Assembly (NCBI RefSeq): GCF_021730445.1
Contig: NZ_JADNRM010000001.1
Location: forward strand, 387,004 to 451,003
DNA: 64,000 nt
Reading direction: 5' to 3'
Source: Phocaeicola faecalis
Lineage (GTDB): Bacteria; Bacteroidota; Bacteroidia; Bacteroidales; Bacteroidaceae
The notes beneath the pieces are model-generated. The model was not told the DNA's origin, did no database searches, and saw only the letters and a program-made list of their open reading frames with translations. The stretch's first letter is position 1, and each line of letters opens with the position of its first letter. The position numbers and the translations under genes are program-made. Shown piece after piece: positions 24,701 to 33,214 of the stretch.

Positions 24701-25087
24701 CATGTTGCTGCTTTTGGATGCTGTTACTACAACTTCATCCAGCAATTCTGAAGACTCTTTCAGTTGTGCGTCCAAGACATAGTTATCTCCCAACTGAAGA
24801 TTGATGTCTTTAAAAATAAGTGTTTGATAACCGATGTACGAAATCTCTACTTTGTAAGGACCGCCGGCACGCATGCCTTGAATAGAGTAACGTCCATCAA
24901 AATTAGTAATTGCGCCATAGTGTGTTCCCGAAGGCTCATGAATAGCCTGAACAGTAGCACCGATAATGACCTCATTGTTTGTGTCAACCAATTTACCACT
25001 CATAGAAGAAGTAGTAACTTGTGCATTGACCGTAGCAGCAATCACTAGCATGACTGCTGATAAAAAAGATCGCATTCTTTTTACCAT
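21737..25087 (-). CDS. Oar-like TonB-dependent receptor
   Basis: A 1116-aa outer-membrane protein. Signal peptide (MRSFLSAVMLVIAATVNAQ), carboxypeptidase-regulatory-like domain (MSGKLVDTNNEVIIGATVQA, GAITNFDGRYSIQGMRAGGP), then a plug with NDVMRLTPQGANTTGSGFA, YVTVDGAAFSNAFG and TPYDVRQSGFTGGAINAVTK, the pattern of Oar/Cna-B-like receptors, and a long barrel ending SVQFSVRYLFN. Oar homologues export or import large substrates in Bacteroidetes and Myxococcus; the ligand here is unknown. The start could be the ATG at 25087 or the fifth codon. It has its own -7 box and no SusD partner. Confidence 0.88.
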   Translation of the reverse strand: MVKRMRSFLSAVMLVIAATVNAQVTTSSMSGKLVDTNNEVIIGATVQAIHEPSGTHYGAITNFDGRYSIQGMRAGGPYKVEISYIGYQTLIFKDINLQLGDNYVLDAQLKESSELLDEVVVTASKSSNMKSDRAGAVTNIGSERMSLVPTVSRSLNDVMRLTPQGANTTGSGFAVGGGNYRQSYVTVDGAAFSNAFGIGSNLPGGGSPISLDALEQVSISVTPYDVRQSGFTGGAINAVTKSGTNDFKGTVYTYLSNESLKGDHIGDTNLNVEKSQYYTYGASLGGAIIKNKLFFFVNGEYEDNVSAGPTAIARTDASQVNFDDVVHRPFATTTTDASGRTWIGMDNMSSYLMEKYNYNPGRYQNYSIKTPAYKVVARVDWNINDNHKLNVRFTRAHSKDNSGPSSSTSPLYANDIYPGGDGISKGSGRGKAGSLYFESARYFKEYNFTSYAAEWNSKWLEGRLNNVLRATYSFQDEPRSYEGDLNFPTVDILENGALYATFGPDVFTVGNLGQAKTWVVTDEASYNMGIHNFVLGYQFEHNKAVNGFQQAGNGYYVYSSWDDFVNNRQPAAFGMMHSNSEDLSQFMAKMTTMQHSLYLQDQMNISDNFKLTAGIRFELPVYPSLKDNYNKDFAEQSYNGIHYSTDQLPDAKITVSPRVGFNWDMTGERKYVLRGGTGIYVGRMPFVWLVSTVGNSNVGQTSYFFNKREEATGVIPSFHGSDRKALLQELYGGNFKPKELKASNQSTILDKDLTMPTTWKTSLAFDAKLPGDIDFTLEGIFNKDLQTVVVSNPHYYVSDETVALNDNDVRHKLGQYPGVQDAYLLENGPHGAYYYSITAQLAKRFDFGLNMSVAYTHACAKSYGDGVGDQVSSAYKNNMYSIDPINAHELGFGNYVSPHRIIASVGYRKEYAKHFASAISLIYEGMNTGYDGWGYGGARHTYTFSSNVLGDKANSLLYIPASRNELDSWNFEATEVKDDNGKKMAYTADMQRDDFWNYINNDSYLKGRKGKYTERGGAVMPWHHQLDLKFMQDFYMNIGGKRNTLQVGVDIKNFLNLLNSKWGTYKKINNDALLSYKNGAYQFQQNNGKRLTSVHSDYMSLNSTYSVQFSVRYLFN

Positions 25088-25138
25088 AAAACCTACTGAA
25101 TTAATTAATATTATAATTAATGTCTTAAAAGACGTTGC

Positions 25139-25146
25139 AAAGATAG
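25139..25146 (-). promoter_or_regulatory. -7 box (TATCTTTG) for the Oar-like receptor
   Basis: The reverse strand reads TATCTTTG, 51 bp upstream of the start at 25087. The leader between them is almost entirely A+T. Confidence 0.5.
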
Positions 25147-25210
25147 CAAATAAGAATGGGATATATACTACATTCTAATTACAAAATGGGGGTTATAACA
25201 GAATAATGAA

Positions 25211-25249
25211 TAAAAAACCCCTTAAAAGACAAAATCTCTTAAGGGGGAA
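25211..25249 (-). terminator. Terminator of the panB-MFS-ettA operon
   Basis: On the minus strand CCCCCTTAA pairs with TTAAGGGG around a T-rich loop and runs into TTTTTTATTC. It lies 26 bp past the ettA stop. Confidence 0.8.
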
Positions 25250-25274
25250 TCCGGCATGAAATATCAAATGCTCA

Positions 25275-26963
25275 TCAATCTTCCATCAATTTGCGATAAC
25301 GAACCCGCTTAGGCTCTTCATTGCCTAAACGCTTCATCTTATTTTCTTCATATTCTGAATAAGAGCCCTCGAAGAAGAACACTTCACTGTTTCCTTCAAA
25401 GGCAAGGATATGAGTGCAGATACGATCCAGGAACCAACGGTCATGGCTGATAACCACAGCACATCCGGCAAAGTCGTCCAACCCCTCTTCCAATGCACGA
25501 AGAGTATTTACATCGATATCATTGGTAGGCTCATCGAGCAGTAACACGTTGCCTTCTTCTTTTAATGCCATTGCCAAATGTAAACGATTCCGTTCACCAC
25601 CCGAAAGCATTCCACAAAGTTTCTCCTGATCGGCTCCCGAGAAATTAAAACGGCTCAGATAAGCACGCGCATTAATGTCACGTCCTCCCATTCGAATAAG
25701 TTCGTTACCTCCACTGATTACCTGATACACACTTTTATTAGCGTCAATATCTTTATGTTGCTGATCCACGTAAGCCAGCTTCACTGTTTCACCTACTTCA
25801 AAAGTACCTTTATCTACTGTCTCCAGTCCCATTATCAAACGGAACAAAGTCGTTTTACCGGCACCATTCGGTCCAATCACGCCCACAATGCCATTAGGAG
25901 GCAACATAAAGTTCAGATTGTCAAACAACAGTTTATCGCCATACGCCTTTGCCACTCCTTTGGCTTCAATCACTTTATTTCCCAAACGAGGACCATTCGG
26001 AATAAAAATCTCCAGCTTTTCTTCTTTCTCTTTCTGGTCTTCATTCAATAGTTTATCATACGAGTTCAAACGAGCTTTACCTTTCGCTTGACGGGCCTTC
26101 GGCGCCATACGCACCCAGTCCAACTCGCGCTCCAACGTTTTACGACGTTTGCTGGCCGTCTTCTCTTCCATCTCCATACGTTTGGTCTTCTGCTCCAACC
26201 AACTGGAATAATTACCCTTCCAAGGAATACCTTCACCGCGGTCGAGCTCAAGAATCCATCCAGCCACATGGTCAAGGAAATAACGGTCGTGAGTGATACA
26301 GATAACCGTTCCTTCATATTGTTGCAAATGCTGTTCCAACCAATCGATACTTTCGGCATCCAAATGATTGGTCGGCTCATCCAACAATAAGATATCCGGT
26401 TTTTGCAACAACAAACGGCACAATGCCACACGACGGCGCTCACCTCCCGAAAGATTCTTCACCGGCTGGTCTTCGGGCGGACAACGCAAAGCGTCCATCG
26501 CACGTTCCAGTTTACTATCCAAATTCCATGCATCCGTCGAATCGATAATGTCTTGCAACTCTGCTTGACGAGCAAAAAGTGCATCCATCTTTTCGGGGTC
26601 TTCATAATACTCGGGAAGACCGAACTTATTGTTTATTTCTTCGTATTCGGCAAGCGTATCAACTATATTCTGCACGCCTTCCATTACGACTTCTTTTACT
26701 GTCTTATCATTATCCAAATGCGGTTCCTGTGCCAGATAGCCTACTGAATAACCCGGAGAAAAGACTACCTCACCCTGATAACTCTTCTCTAAGCCGGCTA
26801 TAATCTTAAGCAATGTAGACTTACCCGAACCGTTCAAACCGATAATACCAATCTTGGCACCATAAAAAAAGGATAGGTAGATGTCTTTTAATACCTGTTT
26901 ATTCGCCTGGAAAGCTTTACTCACGCCCACCATCGAAAAGATGATTTTCTTGTCGTCTGCCAT
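25275..26963 (-). CDS. ettA: Energy-dependent translational throttle protein EttA (ABC-F ATPase)
   Basis: A 562-aa soluble ABC-F protein with two ATPase domains. Walker A motifs GLNGSGKSTLLK (about 42-53) and GPNGAGKTTLFR (about 362-373); signatures NLSGGERRRVALCRLLLQ and MLSGGERNRLHLAM; Walker B ILLLDEPTNHLD and VLLLDEPTNDID. The EttA-type arm is short, the P-site tRNA interaction motif region reads KARQAKGKARLNSYDKLL, and IFIPNGPRLGNKVIE precedes domain 2. EttA binds the ribosomal E site and gates the first peptide bond according to ATP/ADP. It is the last gene of a panB-MFS-ettA run. Confidence 0.95.
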   Translation of the reverse strand: MADDKKIIFSMVGVSKAFQANKQVLKDIYLSFFYGAKIGIIGLNGSGKSTLLKIIAGLEKSYQGEVVFSPGYSVGYLAQEPHLDNDKTVKEVVMEGVQNIVDTLAEYEEINNKFGLPEYYEDPEKMDALFARQAELQDIIDSTDAWNLDSKLERAMDALRCPPEDQPVKNLSGGERRRVALCRLLLQKPDILLLDEPTNHLDAESIDWLEQHLQQYEGTVICITHDRYFLDHVAGWILELDRGEGIPWKGNYSSWLEQKTKRMEMEEKTASKRRKTLERELDWVRMAPKARQAKGKARLNSYDKLLNEDQKEKEEKLEIFIPNGPRLGNKVIEAKGVAKAYGDKLLFDNLNFMLPPNGIVGVIGPNGAGKTTLFRLIMGLETVDKGTFEVGETVKLAYVDQQHKDIDANKSVYQVISGGNELIRMGGRDINARAYLSRFNFSGADQEKLCGMLSGGERNRLHLAMALKEEGNVLLLDEPTNDIDVNTLRALEEGLDDFAGCAVVISHDRWFLDRICTHILAFEGNSEVFFFEGSYSEYEENKMKRLGNEEPKRVRYRKLMED

Positions 26964-26981
26964 ATCTTTATATCTTAAATT

Positions 26982-28151
26982 TTATAACTGTTTTTCTTCC
27001 ATTCTCTTATAATACCAACAGTGTGTCACCGTTTCATAAAGAACCAATGAAACCACACAGATGCCCAAACATATCCAATATATTGTGTCAGGATAGCTTT
27101 CTGTCCATATATTCTCGAAAAACAAACCTCCCAACAAACCTACTTCCCATAACAACTGATAAGTGTTATTTCCTGTACCTCTCTCACAATGCAACGGCAA
27201 GCTTATCATTATTACAAAAAAGCGGGATGCAGTGATTCCAATGCCGACACCCAACAAAAGGGCCGCGATATAACTGCTCACTAAACTGTTTGAAAATGCC
27301 ATCAACAATATTCCTGCAACTAAAGCCGCTTGTCCGAACTCCATCTCTGCACGACACGAAGTATGCGAAAGGGCATACTTGGAAACAAGCAGTGAAACTG
27401 CAAAACCTATCAGAATGCAAATATAGAATATTTCATTATAAATATGTGCAATAACGACTCCAAATATAAAAGAGACCAACAACATGTTTATTCCGGGAAG
27501 AAGCGTGCGAGGCAATAAAAAACGGTCTAAAGAGAAAAGAGGAGGACATAAAGGTGCACGAAAAGGAATATGAAGCAACGGAATCAATAATAATGCACCT
27601 ATTCCAAATGCCGCACACACATAAACCACACAGGTAAAGCTCCAATAAGGATATATATAAACACCTAACGCCAGTCCCAATGCCATTCCAAACCTTCCGA
27701 ACCAAGTAAAAGCGACGTTAGCATCTGTACGTCGGCGTGAAGCTGTAACATCAATTACCAAAGTGCTTCCGGTAGTCATTGTCACCACACTGAACAATGC
27801 CCCTTGCGCCATACGCAGTAAAGCTACCATCCCAACGGTGGCGACATAGGGATATAATAAACTTACTCCGGCCAGTAACGCCAGAGTAATGATACATACA
27901 CTTTTCCGTTTGAAGGTGTCTATTATATAGCTGTTACAAGGACCGGGCAGAAACATTGTCAATCCAAAGACGGCAACGGCTCCCCCTGCTTCCGCATAGC
28001 TGCAATACCAATGTTGCACTATCCACAAAGGAAGTACGGGCAACATGATATAGAGCGAAATATAAAGGAAAAAGTTTGAAAGAGACAGGATTATCATATC
28101 TCTTGTCCATAATTTCGCCTTTTCATACGGAAAGAAGAAGTCATCAAACAT
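26982..28151 (-). CDS. MFS transporter
   Basis: A 389-aa inner-membrane protein with about 12 hydrophobic helices. Visible MFS features are the loop after helix 2 (GPCNSYIIDTFKRKSVCI, motif A position, with DTFKRK in place of DRFGRR) and FTWFGRFGMALGLALGVYIYPYW in helices 4-5. Substrate unknown. It lies 11 bp after panB and 18 bp before ettA, so all three probably share one transcript; a pantothenate-related substrate is possible but unsupported by sequence. Confidence 0.85.
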   Translation of the reverse strand: MFDDFFFPYEKAKLWTRDMIILSLSNFFLYISLYIMLPVLPLWIVQHWYCSYAEAGGAVAVFGLTMFLPGPCNSYIIDTFKRKSVCIITLALLAGVSLLYPYVATVGMVALLRMAQGALFSVVTMTTGSTLVIDVTASRRRTDANVAFTWFGRFGMALGLALGVYIYPYWSFTCVVYVCAAFGIGALLLIPLLHIPFRAPLCPPLFSLDRFLLPRTLLPGINMLLVSFIFGVVIAHIYNEIFYICILIGFAVSLLVSKYALSHTSCRAEMEFGQAALVAGILLMAFSNSLVSSYIAALLLGVGIGITASRFFVIMISLPLHCERGTGNNTYQLLWEVGLLGGLFFENIWTESYPDTIYWICLGICVVSLVLYETVTHCWYYKRMEEKQL

Positions 28152-28162
28152 ATCGGAACCTT

Positions 28163-28984
28163 TTAATATTGTTCGTTCTCGTTAGGGAAATCTCCGCTTT
28201 TCACATCCTCTACATATTGACCGATTGCACCTTTCATTACTGTGTGTAAGTCTGCATAACGACGAAGGAAACGCGGACGAAAGCCGTCAGTCATTCCAAG
28301 CATATCGGCTACGACAAGTACCTGACCGTCGACATTACCACCGGCACCAATGCCGATTACGGGTATAGTCAGCTCTTTTGCCACTCTTTCGGCCAATGCA
28401 GCCGGAATTTTTTCAAGCACGAGTCCAAAGCATCCGGCTTCTTCCAGCAAATGAGCATCACGAATCAACTTTTCCGCCTCTGCATCATCCTTTGCACGTA
28501 CTGTGTAAGTTCCATATTTATTAATGGATTGAGGCATCAAACCCAAATGTCCCATAATTGGAATACCTGCCGAAATAATCTTCTTTACTGCATCGATAAT
28601 CTCTTCTCCGCCTTCCAGTTTTAATGCATCGGCATGAGTTATCTTCATTATTTTAATTGCATTGGTCACGGCTTCGTACTCAGATGTTTGATAAGTACCA
28701 AAAGGCATATCAACCACCACTAAAGCACGTTTCACTCCGCGCACCACCGATTTACCGTGATAAATCATCTGGTCGAGTGTTATTGGGAGCGTAGTTACAT
28801 TTCCCGCCATTACATTAGAAGCGGAGTCACCCACTAGAATAACATCAATACCAGCTTCATCCACAATCTGTGCAGTGGTATAGTCATAAGAGGTCAGCAT
28901 CGAAATTCTTTCACCTCTCTGTTTCATTTCCACCAAACGATGGGTGGTCACCTTGCGTGTATCACCAGAAATATATCCTGCCAT
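28163..28984 (-). CDS. panB: 3-methyl-2-oxobutanoate hydroxymethyltransferase
   Basis: A 273-aa enzyme that transfers a hydroxymethyl group from 5,10-methylene-THF to ketoisovalerate to form ketopantoate, the first committed step to pantothenate and CoA. Family motifs: [21 protein letters not shown] (first part; metal-binding VGDSASNVM follows), [29 protein letters not shown] and [19 protein letters not shown]. Length is standard. It is first in the operon, with a -7 box at 29013. Confidence 0.96.
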   Translation of the reverse strand: MAGYISGDTRKVTTHRLVEMKQRGERISMLTSYDYTTAQIVDEAGIDVILVGDSASNVMAGNVTTLPITLDQMIYHGKSVVRGVKRALVVVDMPFGTYQTSEYEAVTNAIKIMKITHADALKLEGGEEIIDAVKKIISAGIPIMGHLGLMPQSINKYGTYTVRAKDDAEAEKLIRDAHLLEEAGCFGLVLEKIPAALAERVAKELTIPVIGIGAGGNVDGQVLVVADMLGMTDGFRPRFLRRYADLHTVMKGAIGQYVEDVKSGDFPNENEQY

Positions 28985-29012
28985 ATTTACTTTAAATTTT
29001 ATAAAACGGCTG

Positions 29013-29020
29013 CAAAGGTA
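29013..29020 (-). promoter_or_regulatory. -7 box (TACCTTTG) for panB
   Basis: The reverse strand reads TACCTTTG followed by C, the common Bacteroides -7 context, 28 bp upstream of the panB ATG. Confidence 0.55.
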
Positions 29021-29036
29021 GATGTTTTATATGACA

Positions 29037-29687
29037 TTACCTCATTATCTCTTTCATTTTTTCGAAACTAAACTCTTTAAAGTCCTGAATAACAAGATTC
29101 GCCTTATCGCGTATTGCCTCCTCGGGATTGGTCGTTGCCAGTCCCACTACCGTCATTTTCGCACGGTTTCCGGCTTCCAGCCCATGAAATGAATCTTCAA
29201 AAACAACACAGTTTTCAGGCACTGTATCACAGACCTTAGCTCCTAACAAAAAACATTCGGGGTCGGGTTTTGAATGGGTAAACTTTTCTGCTGTAAGGAT
29301 AAAATCTACATTTGCTTTCAACTCAGGATGCACACGATAGGCGTTACTCATCTTTTGCTCATTCGAACTTGTTACTATAGCTATCTTTATTCCATTGGCA
29401 CGTAATTCTTTCATAAAATTCTCTACGCCGGGTATATATTCATACAACATACTTTTCTCAAAGTTGTTCAAGCCATCTGTTATTTTTTTCTGAGCATCGT
29501 CCATTCCGGCAAAATATTTATCATAAATCTGCGTAAGGGTCTGGCCTTTAATCACACGTCCAAAATCTTTTATTTCAGGATGATATTGGCGTCCCTGCTC
29601 ATCCCAAAAAACGCTATATTGAGTTTCTGTGTCCATCACCACACCGTCAAAGTCAAATAAAGCTGCAATATTTTTTGTTGTATCCAT
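29037..29687 (-). CDS. HAD-superfamily phosphatase (beta-phosphoglucomutase-like)
   Basis: A 216-aa HAD hydrolase, subfamily IA. Motif I is ALFDFDGVVMDTE (nucleophile and acid Asp near residues 13 and 15), motif II IAIVTSSNEQKM, motif III KPDPECFLLGAK and motif IV VVFEDSFHGLEAGNRA. The helical cap (about 20-85) is of the beta-PGM type. The substrate is likely a sugar phosphate. It ends 53 bp upstream of panB and may have its own promoter; a GACCTTTG near 29717 is an imperfect -7 box. Confidence 0.88.
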   Translation of the reverse strand: MDTTKNIAALFDFDGVVMDTETQYSVFWDEQGRQYHPEIKDFGRVIKGQTLTQIYDKYFAGMDDAQKKITDGLNNFEKSMLYEYIPGVENFMKELRANGIKIAIVTSSNEQKMSNAYRVHPELKANVDFILTAEKFTHSKPDPECFLLGAKVCDTVPENCVVFEDSFHGLEAGNRAKMTVVGLATTNPEEAIRDKANLVIQDFKEFSFEKMKEIMR

Positions 29688-29830
29688 ATATAAATTTAGA
29701 TTGATTTAACGTGGCAAAGGTCTGAATAATCCATCACATTCTTAACTTTGCATTGCTTAAAAATCATAAAATAAGTATGAACCTTAGAAATGATTCTATT
29801 GTTATAATCTAATAATGTAAAAAACGAGAT

Positions 29831-31297
29831 ATGTTATTCAACGCAGAAAATATCCTATTAATTGGGTCGGTATTACTTTTTGTAAGTATTGTAGTTAGTA
29901 AAACAGGCTATCGTTTCGGTGTACCTACATTGCTGGTATTTTTATTAGTCGGAATGTTTTTTGGCAGTGACGGATTGGGGCTGCAGTTCCACAATGCCGA
30001 TGAAGCACAATTCATTGGTATGGTAGCATTGAGCATTATTCTATTCTCAGGTGGTATGGATACCAAATTTTCAGAGATTCGTCCAGTGCTGTCACAAGGG
30101 ATACTGCTCTCCACGGTGGGGGTATTACTGACTACACTTTTTACCGGTCTCTTTATATATTGGATTTCAGGTTTTGAGCATGTGAGTATCACCATGTCAC
30201 TCATTACGGCCATGCTACTGGCAGCCACTATGTCTTCCACAGATTCAGCCTCCGTTTTCAATATTCTCCGCTCGCAAAGCATGAATTTAAAGCATAATCT
30301 ACGCCCTATGCTCGAACTGGAAAGTGGCAGCAATGACCCGATGGCATATATGCTGACTATTGTTTTAATTCAGTTTATAAACTCTTCGGGTATGGGAATG
30401 ATGGATATTCTAGGCTCATTCTGCATTCAGTTTATAGTAGGTGGAGCTTCGGGGTTCTTATTGGGCAGGTTAGCCATCCTCATCTTGAATAAGATAAACC
30501 TTAACAACCAATCCCTCTATCCCATTCTATTATTAAGTTTTATATTCTTCACTTTCACGGTCACTGATTTGTGTAAAGGGAACGGCTATCTGGCTGTTTA
30601 CATTGCCGGTATCATGGTAGGAAACAACCGCATAACGAACCGGAAAGAAATTTCAACCTTCATGAATGGTATGACATGGTTATTCCAAATCATTATGTTC
30701 CTGACGTTGGGACTGTTGGTTAACCCCCATGAAATGCTGAACATTGCTGTTCCTGCCCTCCTTATCGGTGTATTCATGATTGTTTTTGCACGCCCTCTGA
30801 GTGTCCTGATTTGCCTGCTACCATTTAAGAAGATGAATTTTAACTCACGCATATTCGTATCATGGGTAGGCTTGAGAGGAGCAGTACCTATCATATTTGC
30901 CACCTATCCTGTGGTAGCCAATATACCGGATTCCAATCAAATATTTAATATCGTGTTCTTTATCACTATCTTATCTTTAGTGGTTCAGGGAACAACAATT
31001 TCATGGATAGCTAAATTACTCCATTTGGCCACTCCTCTCGAAAAGACCGGAAATGACTTCGGCGTAGAAATTCCCGATGAAATTAATACCGATTTAAGAG
31101 ATATCATCCTGACTGAAGAAATGCTGGCCAAGGGCAACCGCCTGATGGACATGAACCTACCTAAAGGTACATTGGTGATGTTGGTAAAACGAGGAAACGA
31201 ATTTATGATTCCCAATGGTTCACTGCAATTACACGCAGGAGATAAATTGCTGATTATTTCAGAAAATAAAGAAAGTACACCTGCCACTCCTCAATAA
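29831..31297 (+). CDS. Potassium/proton antiporter (CPA1 family, NhaP2/CvrA-like)
   Basis: A 488-aa protein: 12-13 transmembrane helices (1 to about 385) followed by a soluble TrkA-C-type domain (about 400-480; KGTLVMLVKRGNEFMIPNGS, DKLLIIS). Antiporter motifs include LFSGGMDTKFSEIRPV, ATMSSTDSASVFNILRSQ (the D-bearing helix of the CPA fold), LESGSNDPMAYML and WVGLRGAVPIIFATYP. The missing full TrkA-N domain and presence of TrkA-C match NhaP2. It expels K+ in exchange for H+. Convergent with the Nramp gene. Confidence 0.9.
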   Translation: MLFNAENILLIGSVLLFVSIVVSKTGYRFGVPTLLVFLLVGMFFGSDGLGLQFHNADEAQFIGMVALSIILFSGGMDTKFSEIRPVLSQGILLSTVGVLLTTLFTGLFIYWISGFEHVSITMSLITAMLLAATMSSTDSASVFNILRSQSMNLKHNLRPMLELESGSNDPMAYMLTIVLIQFINSSGMGMMDILGSFCIQFIVGGASGFLLGRLAILILNKINLNNQSLYPILLLSFIFFTFTVTDLCKGNGYLAVYIAGIMVGNNRITNRKEISTFMNGMTWLFQIIMFLTLGLLVNPHEMLNIAVPALLIGVFMIVFARPLSVLICLLPFKKMNFNSRIFVSWVGLRGAVPIIFATYPVVANIPDSNQIFNIVFFITILSLVVQGTTISWIAKLLHLATPLEKTGNDFGVEIPDEINTDLRDIILTEEMLAKGNRLMDMNLPKGTLVMLVKRGNEFMIPNGSLQLHAGDKLLIISENKESTPATPQ

Positions 31298-31355
31298 GGA
31301 AAGGGGCAAGTGTATCGAATAACAGGCCCTTCAGTTTAAAAACGCCCTCTTCTAT

Positions 31356-32609
31356 TCAACTGAACAACAACATGATGTTGAGTATTGAAACAATAATAGC
31401 AATGGTATAGAGCACAAAACTGCTCCAACGGGAATTGACATACTTGCCCATCACTCTTTTAGAAGAGGTAAGCCCTACCTGCAAAAATACAGTAAACGGA
31501 AGCTGAATACTTAGAATCATCTGAGAAATAATCAATCCATAAAACGGATTGTCAATGAAAAATATAATCACTAAAGCCACCCCCAATGATAAAAGCACAC
31601 CTATACGTGAGTGAATGTCCTTTATATGATATGATTCTCCAAAGATACCGGCAAAAATAGAACCGGCTGCCATACCGCTGGTTATCGTAGACGAAATACC
31701 CGCCATCAGCAAAGCCAATGCAAAAATCACTCCGGCATTATTCCCTAATAGCGGGTCAAGCAACGACTTCGCTTGTTGCAATTCCTCCACCGGCGTACTT
31801 GTTTTAAAAAAAGTGGCGGCAGCCAGCAATATCATTGCGCTATTTATCGCCCATCCCACAATCATGGAAAACAGCGTATCATAAAACTCGTATTTCAAGA
31901 CTTTACGAATCGAACCCTCATCCTGCTTGTTATATTCATGACTCTGTATCACCTCCGAATGCAAAAATAAATTATGGGGCATCACTACTGCACCGAGAAC
32001 ACTCATTATAATAAGCATACTGCCCTGCGGAATACTCGGCACAACCCATGCACGTGCTGCCACCGGCCAGTCTATATCCACCAAAAAGAGTTCATATAGA
32101 AATGACAACCCGATAACAGAGACAAACGCAATAATAGCTCGCTCTATCTTTTTATATGAATTGGAGAACAGCATGATAACCACAAAGAGAGTGGTCAATA
32201 TAGAACCCCACACAATAGGAATATCCAACAACATCTGCAGCGCAATAGCGCCTCCCAGAATCTCTGCCAGAGAAGTAGATATAGATGCCAAAACCGCACT
32301 CCCCAAGACTGGACGTGCTATCCATTTGGGACAATATTGTGTAGCTGCTTCGCTCAAACAAAGACCGGTAACAATGCCCAAGTGCGCAACATTGTGTTGC
32401 AAAACAATCAACATCACCGTGGAAAGTGTAACGACCCATAATAAAGCGTAGCCAAACTCCGAACCGGCTGCGAAGTTGGACGCCCAGTTCCCCGGATCGA
32501 TAAATCCAACTGTAACCAATAACCCCGGACCAATATATTTAAAGAAATCAAGACCACCTAAATAGCGTTTATGGTCTTTCCGTTTTAGTTCATCTATGAA
32601 ATTAGACAT
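31356..32609 (-). CDS. mntH: Nramp family divalent metal transporter (MntH-like)
   Basis: A 417-aa protein with 11 transmembrane helices. The metal-site motif in helix 1 is DPGNWASNFAAGSEFGYALLW (first 20 residues quoted in part; DPGN near residue 40), and helix 6 carries GAVVMPHNLFLHS (near 210), which together mark Nramp transporters of Mn2+/Fe2+ coupled to H+. The usual helix-6 A-x-x-M-P-H signature is AVVMPH. A GTTTGCACAAAC element overlaps the -7 box, a plausible operator for metal control. Confidence 0.92.
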   Translation of the reverse strand: MSNFIDELKRKDHKRYLGGLDFFKYIGPGLLVTVGFIDPGNWASNFAAGSEFGYALLWVVTLSTVMLIVLQHNVAHLGIVTGLCLSEAATQYCPKWIARPVLGSAVLASISTSLAEILGGAIALQMLLDIPIVWGSILTTLFVVIMLFSNSYKKIERAIIAFVSVIGLSFLYELFLVDIDWPVAARAWVVPSIPQGSMLIIMSVLGAVVMPHNLFLHSEVIQSHEYNKQDEGSIRKVLKYEFYDTLFSMIVGWAINSAMILLAAATFFKTSTPVEELQQAKSLLDPLLGNNAGVIFALALLMAGISSTITSGMAAGSIFAGIFGESYHIKDIHSRIGVLLSLGVALVIIFFIDNPFYGLIISQMILSIQLPFTVFLQVGLTSSKRVMGKYVNSRWSSFVLYTIAIIVSILNIMLLFS

Positions 32610-32624
32610 GTCTTACTTTTTTTG

Positions 32625-32638
32625 TTTGCACAAACATA
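32625..32638 (-). promoter_or_regulatory. Nramp -7 box (TATGTTTG) overlapped by a GTTTG-CA-CAAAC element
   Basis: On the minus strand TATGTTTG (32638-32631) matches TAnnTTTG, 22 bp upstream of the start. The overlapping plus-strand sequence GTTTGCACAAAC (32625-32636) has 5-bp inverted arms with a CA centre. A repressor bound there would block transcription; no regulator is identified. Confidence 0.4.
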
Positions 32639-32711
32639 CGAATAAAAAACAAATAAACACTTGCTTTGTTTACATATATATTCTATTTTCGCCCTAAAAT
32701 ACCCAACAATA

Positions 32712-33089
32712 ATGAAAAAAAAAATCGTATTATCCGCCTTGCTCATAGCTGCATTGACTGCTTGTACCAGCAAAGGACCGGCCCGCAAATTTAAAGAGAC
32801 CGCCGAAAAACTAAATAAAACCTACCCTATCCGTTTGAATGAAACCGTTACCATTGACAGTACTCATTATGACGAACAGAACAATACTGTGAGTTACTAT
32901 TATACTGTAACAGGAGAGCTGGACAGCCCACAGTTCATGAACAGTAATTATGCCACTTATAAAAAAGCTTTGCAAGAAGCTATTGATAACTCAGTGGAAA
33001 TGGAGGAATATCGGAAATTTGGAAGTAAAATCAAATACATTTATTACTCGGGGAGCAATAAGAAGAAACTGGCGGAGTTCGCTTTCTAG
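32712..33089 (+). CDS. Small lipoprotein of unknown function
   Basis: I start at the ATG at 32712, which gives a lipoprotein signal (MKKKIVLSALLIAALTAC, lipid Cys18); upstream in-frame codons extend over the divergent promoter region and look non-coding. The mature part is about 107 aa, with KFKETAEKLNKTYPIRLNET and a beta-rich segment (TVTIDSTHYDEQNNTVSYYYTVTG). No family recognised. It is followed within 26 bp by a palindrome array. Confidence 0.75.
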   Translation: MKKKIVLSALLIAALTACTSKGPARKFKETAEKLNKTYPIRLNETVTIDSTHYDEQNNTVSYYYTVTGELDSPQFMNSNYATYKKALQEAIDNSVEMEEYRKFGSKIKYIYYSGSNKKKLAEFAF

Positions 33090-33114
33090 TCAGCTTCGGC
33101 CTACCCATTCCACA

Positions 33115-33214
33115 CGTACGTACGTGTAGCCTCATGCGTACGTACGTGTGGGCTTATGCGTATATACGTGTGAGCTCATGCATACGTACGTGCAAACCCA
33201 CGCGTACTAACGTT
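33115..33214. repeat. 22-bp palindrome array (CGTACGTACGTG type)
   Basis: Five units in exact 22-bp register start at 33115, 33137, 33159, 33181 and 33203. Each has a palindromic core related to CGTACGTACGTG, and the first is part of a perfect 16-bp palindrome ACACGTACGTACGTGT. Spacers are about 10 bp and variable. The array fills the gap between two convergent genes and its last unit touches the stop codon of the reverse-strand gene. Confidence 0.85.

Noticed and set aside
18546..25087. SusC/SusD polysaccharide utilisation locus
   Set aside because: Both TonB receptors lack an adjacent SusD gene, and there are no glycosidases or hybrid two-component regulators next to them.
33115..33214. 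CRISPR or integron attachment sites
   Set aside because: Five short units with degenerate spacers, no integrase and no gene cassettes nearby.
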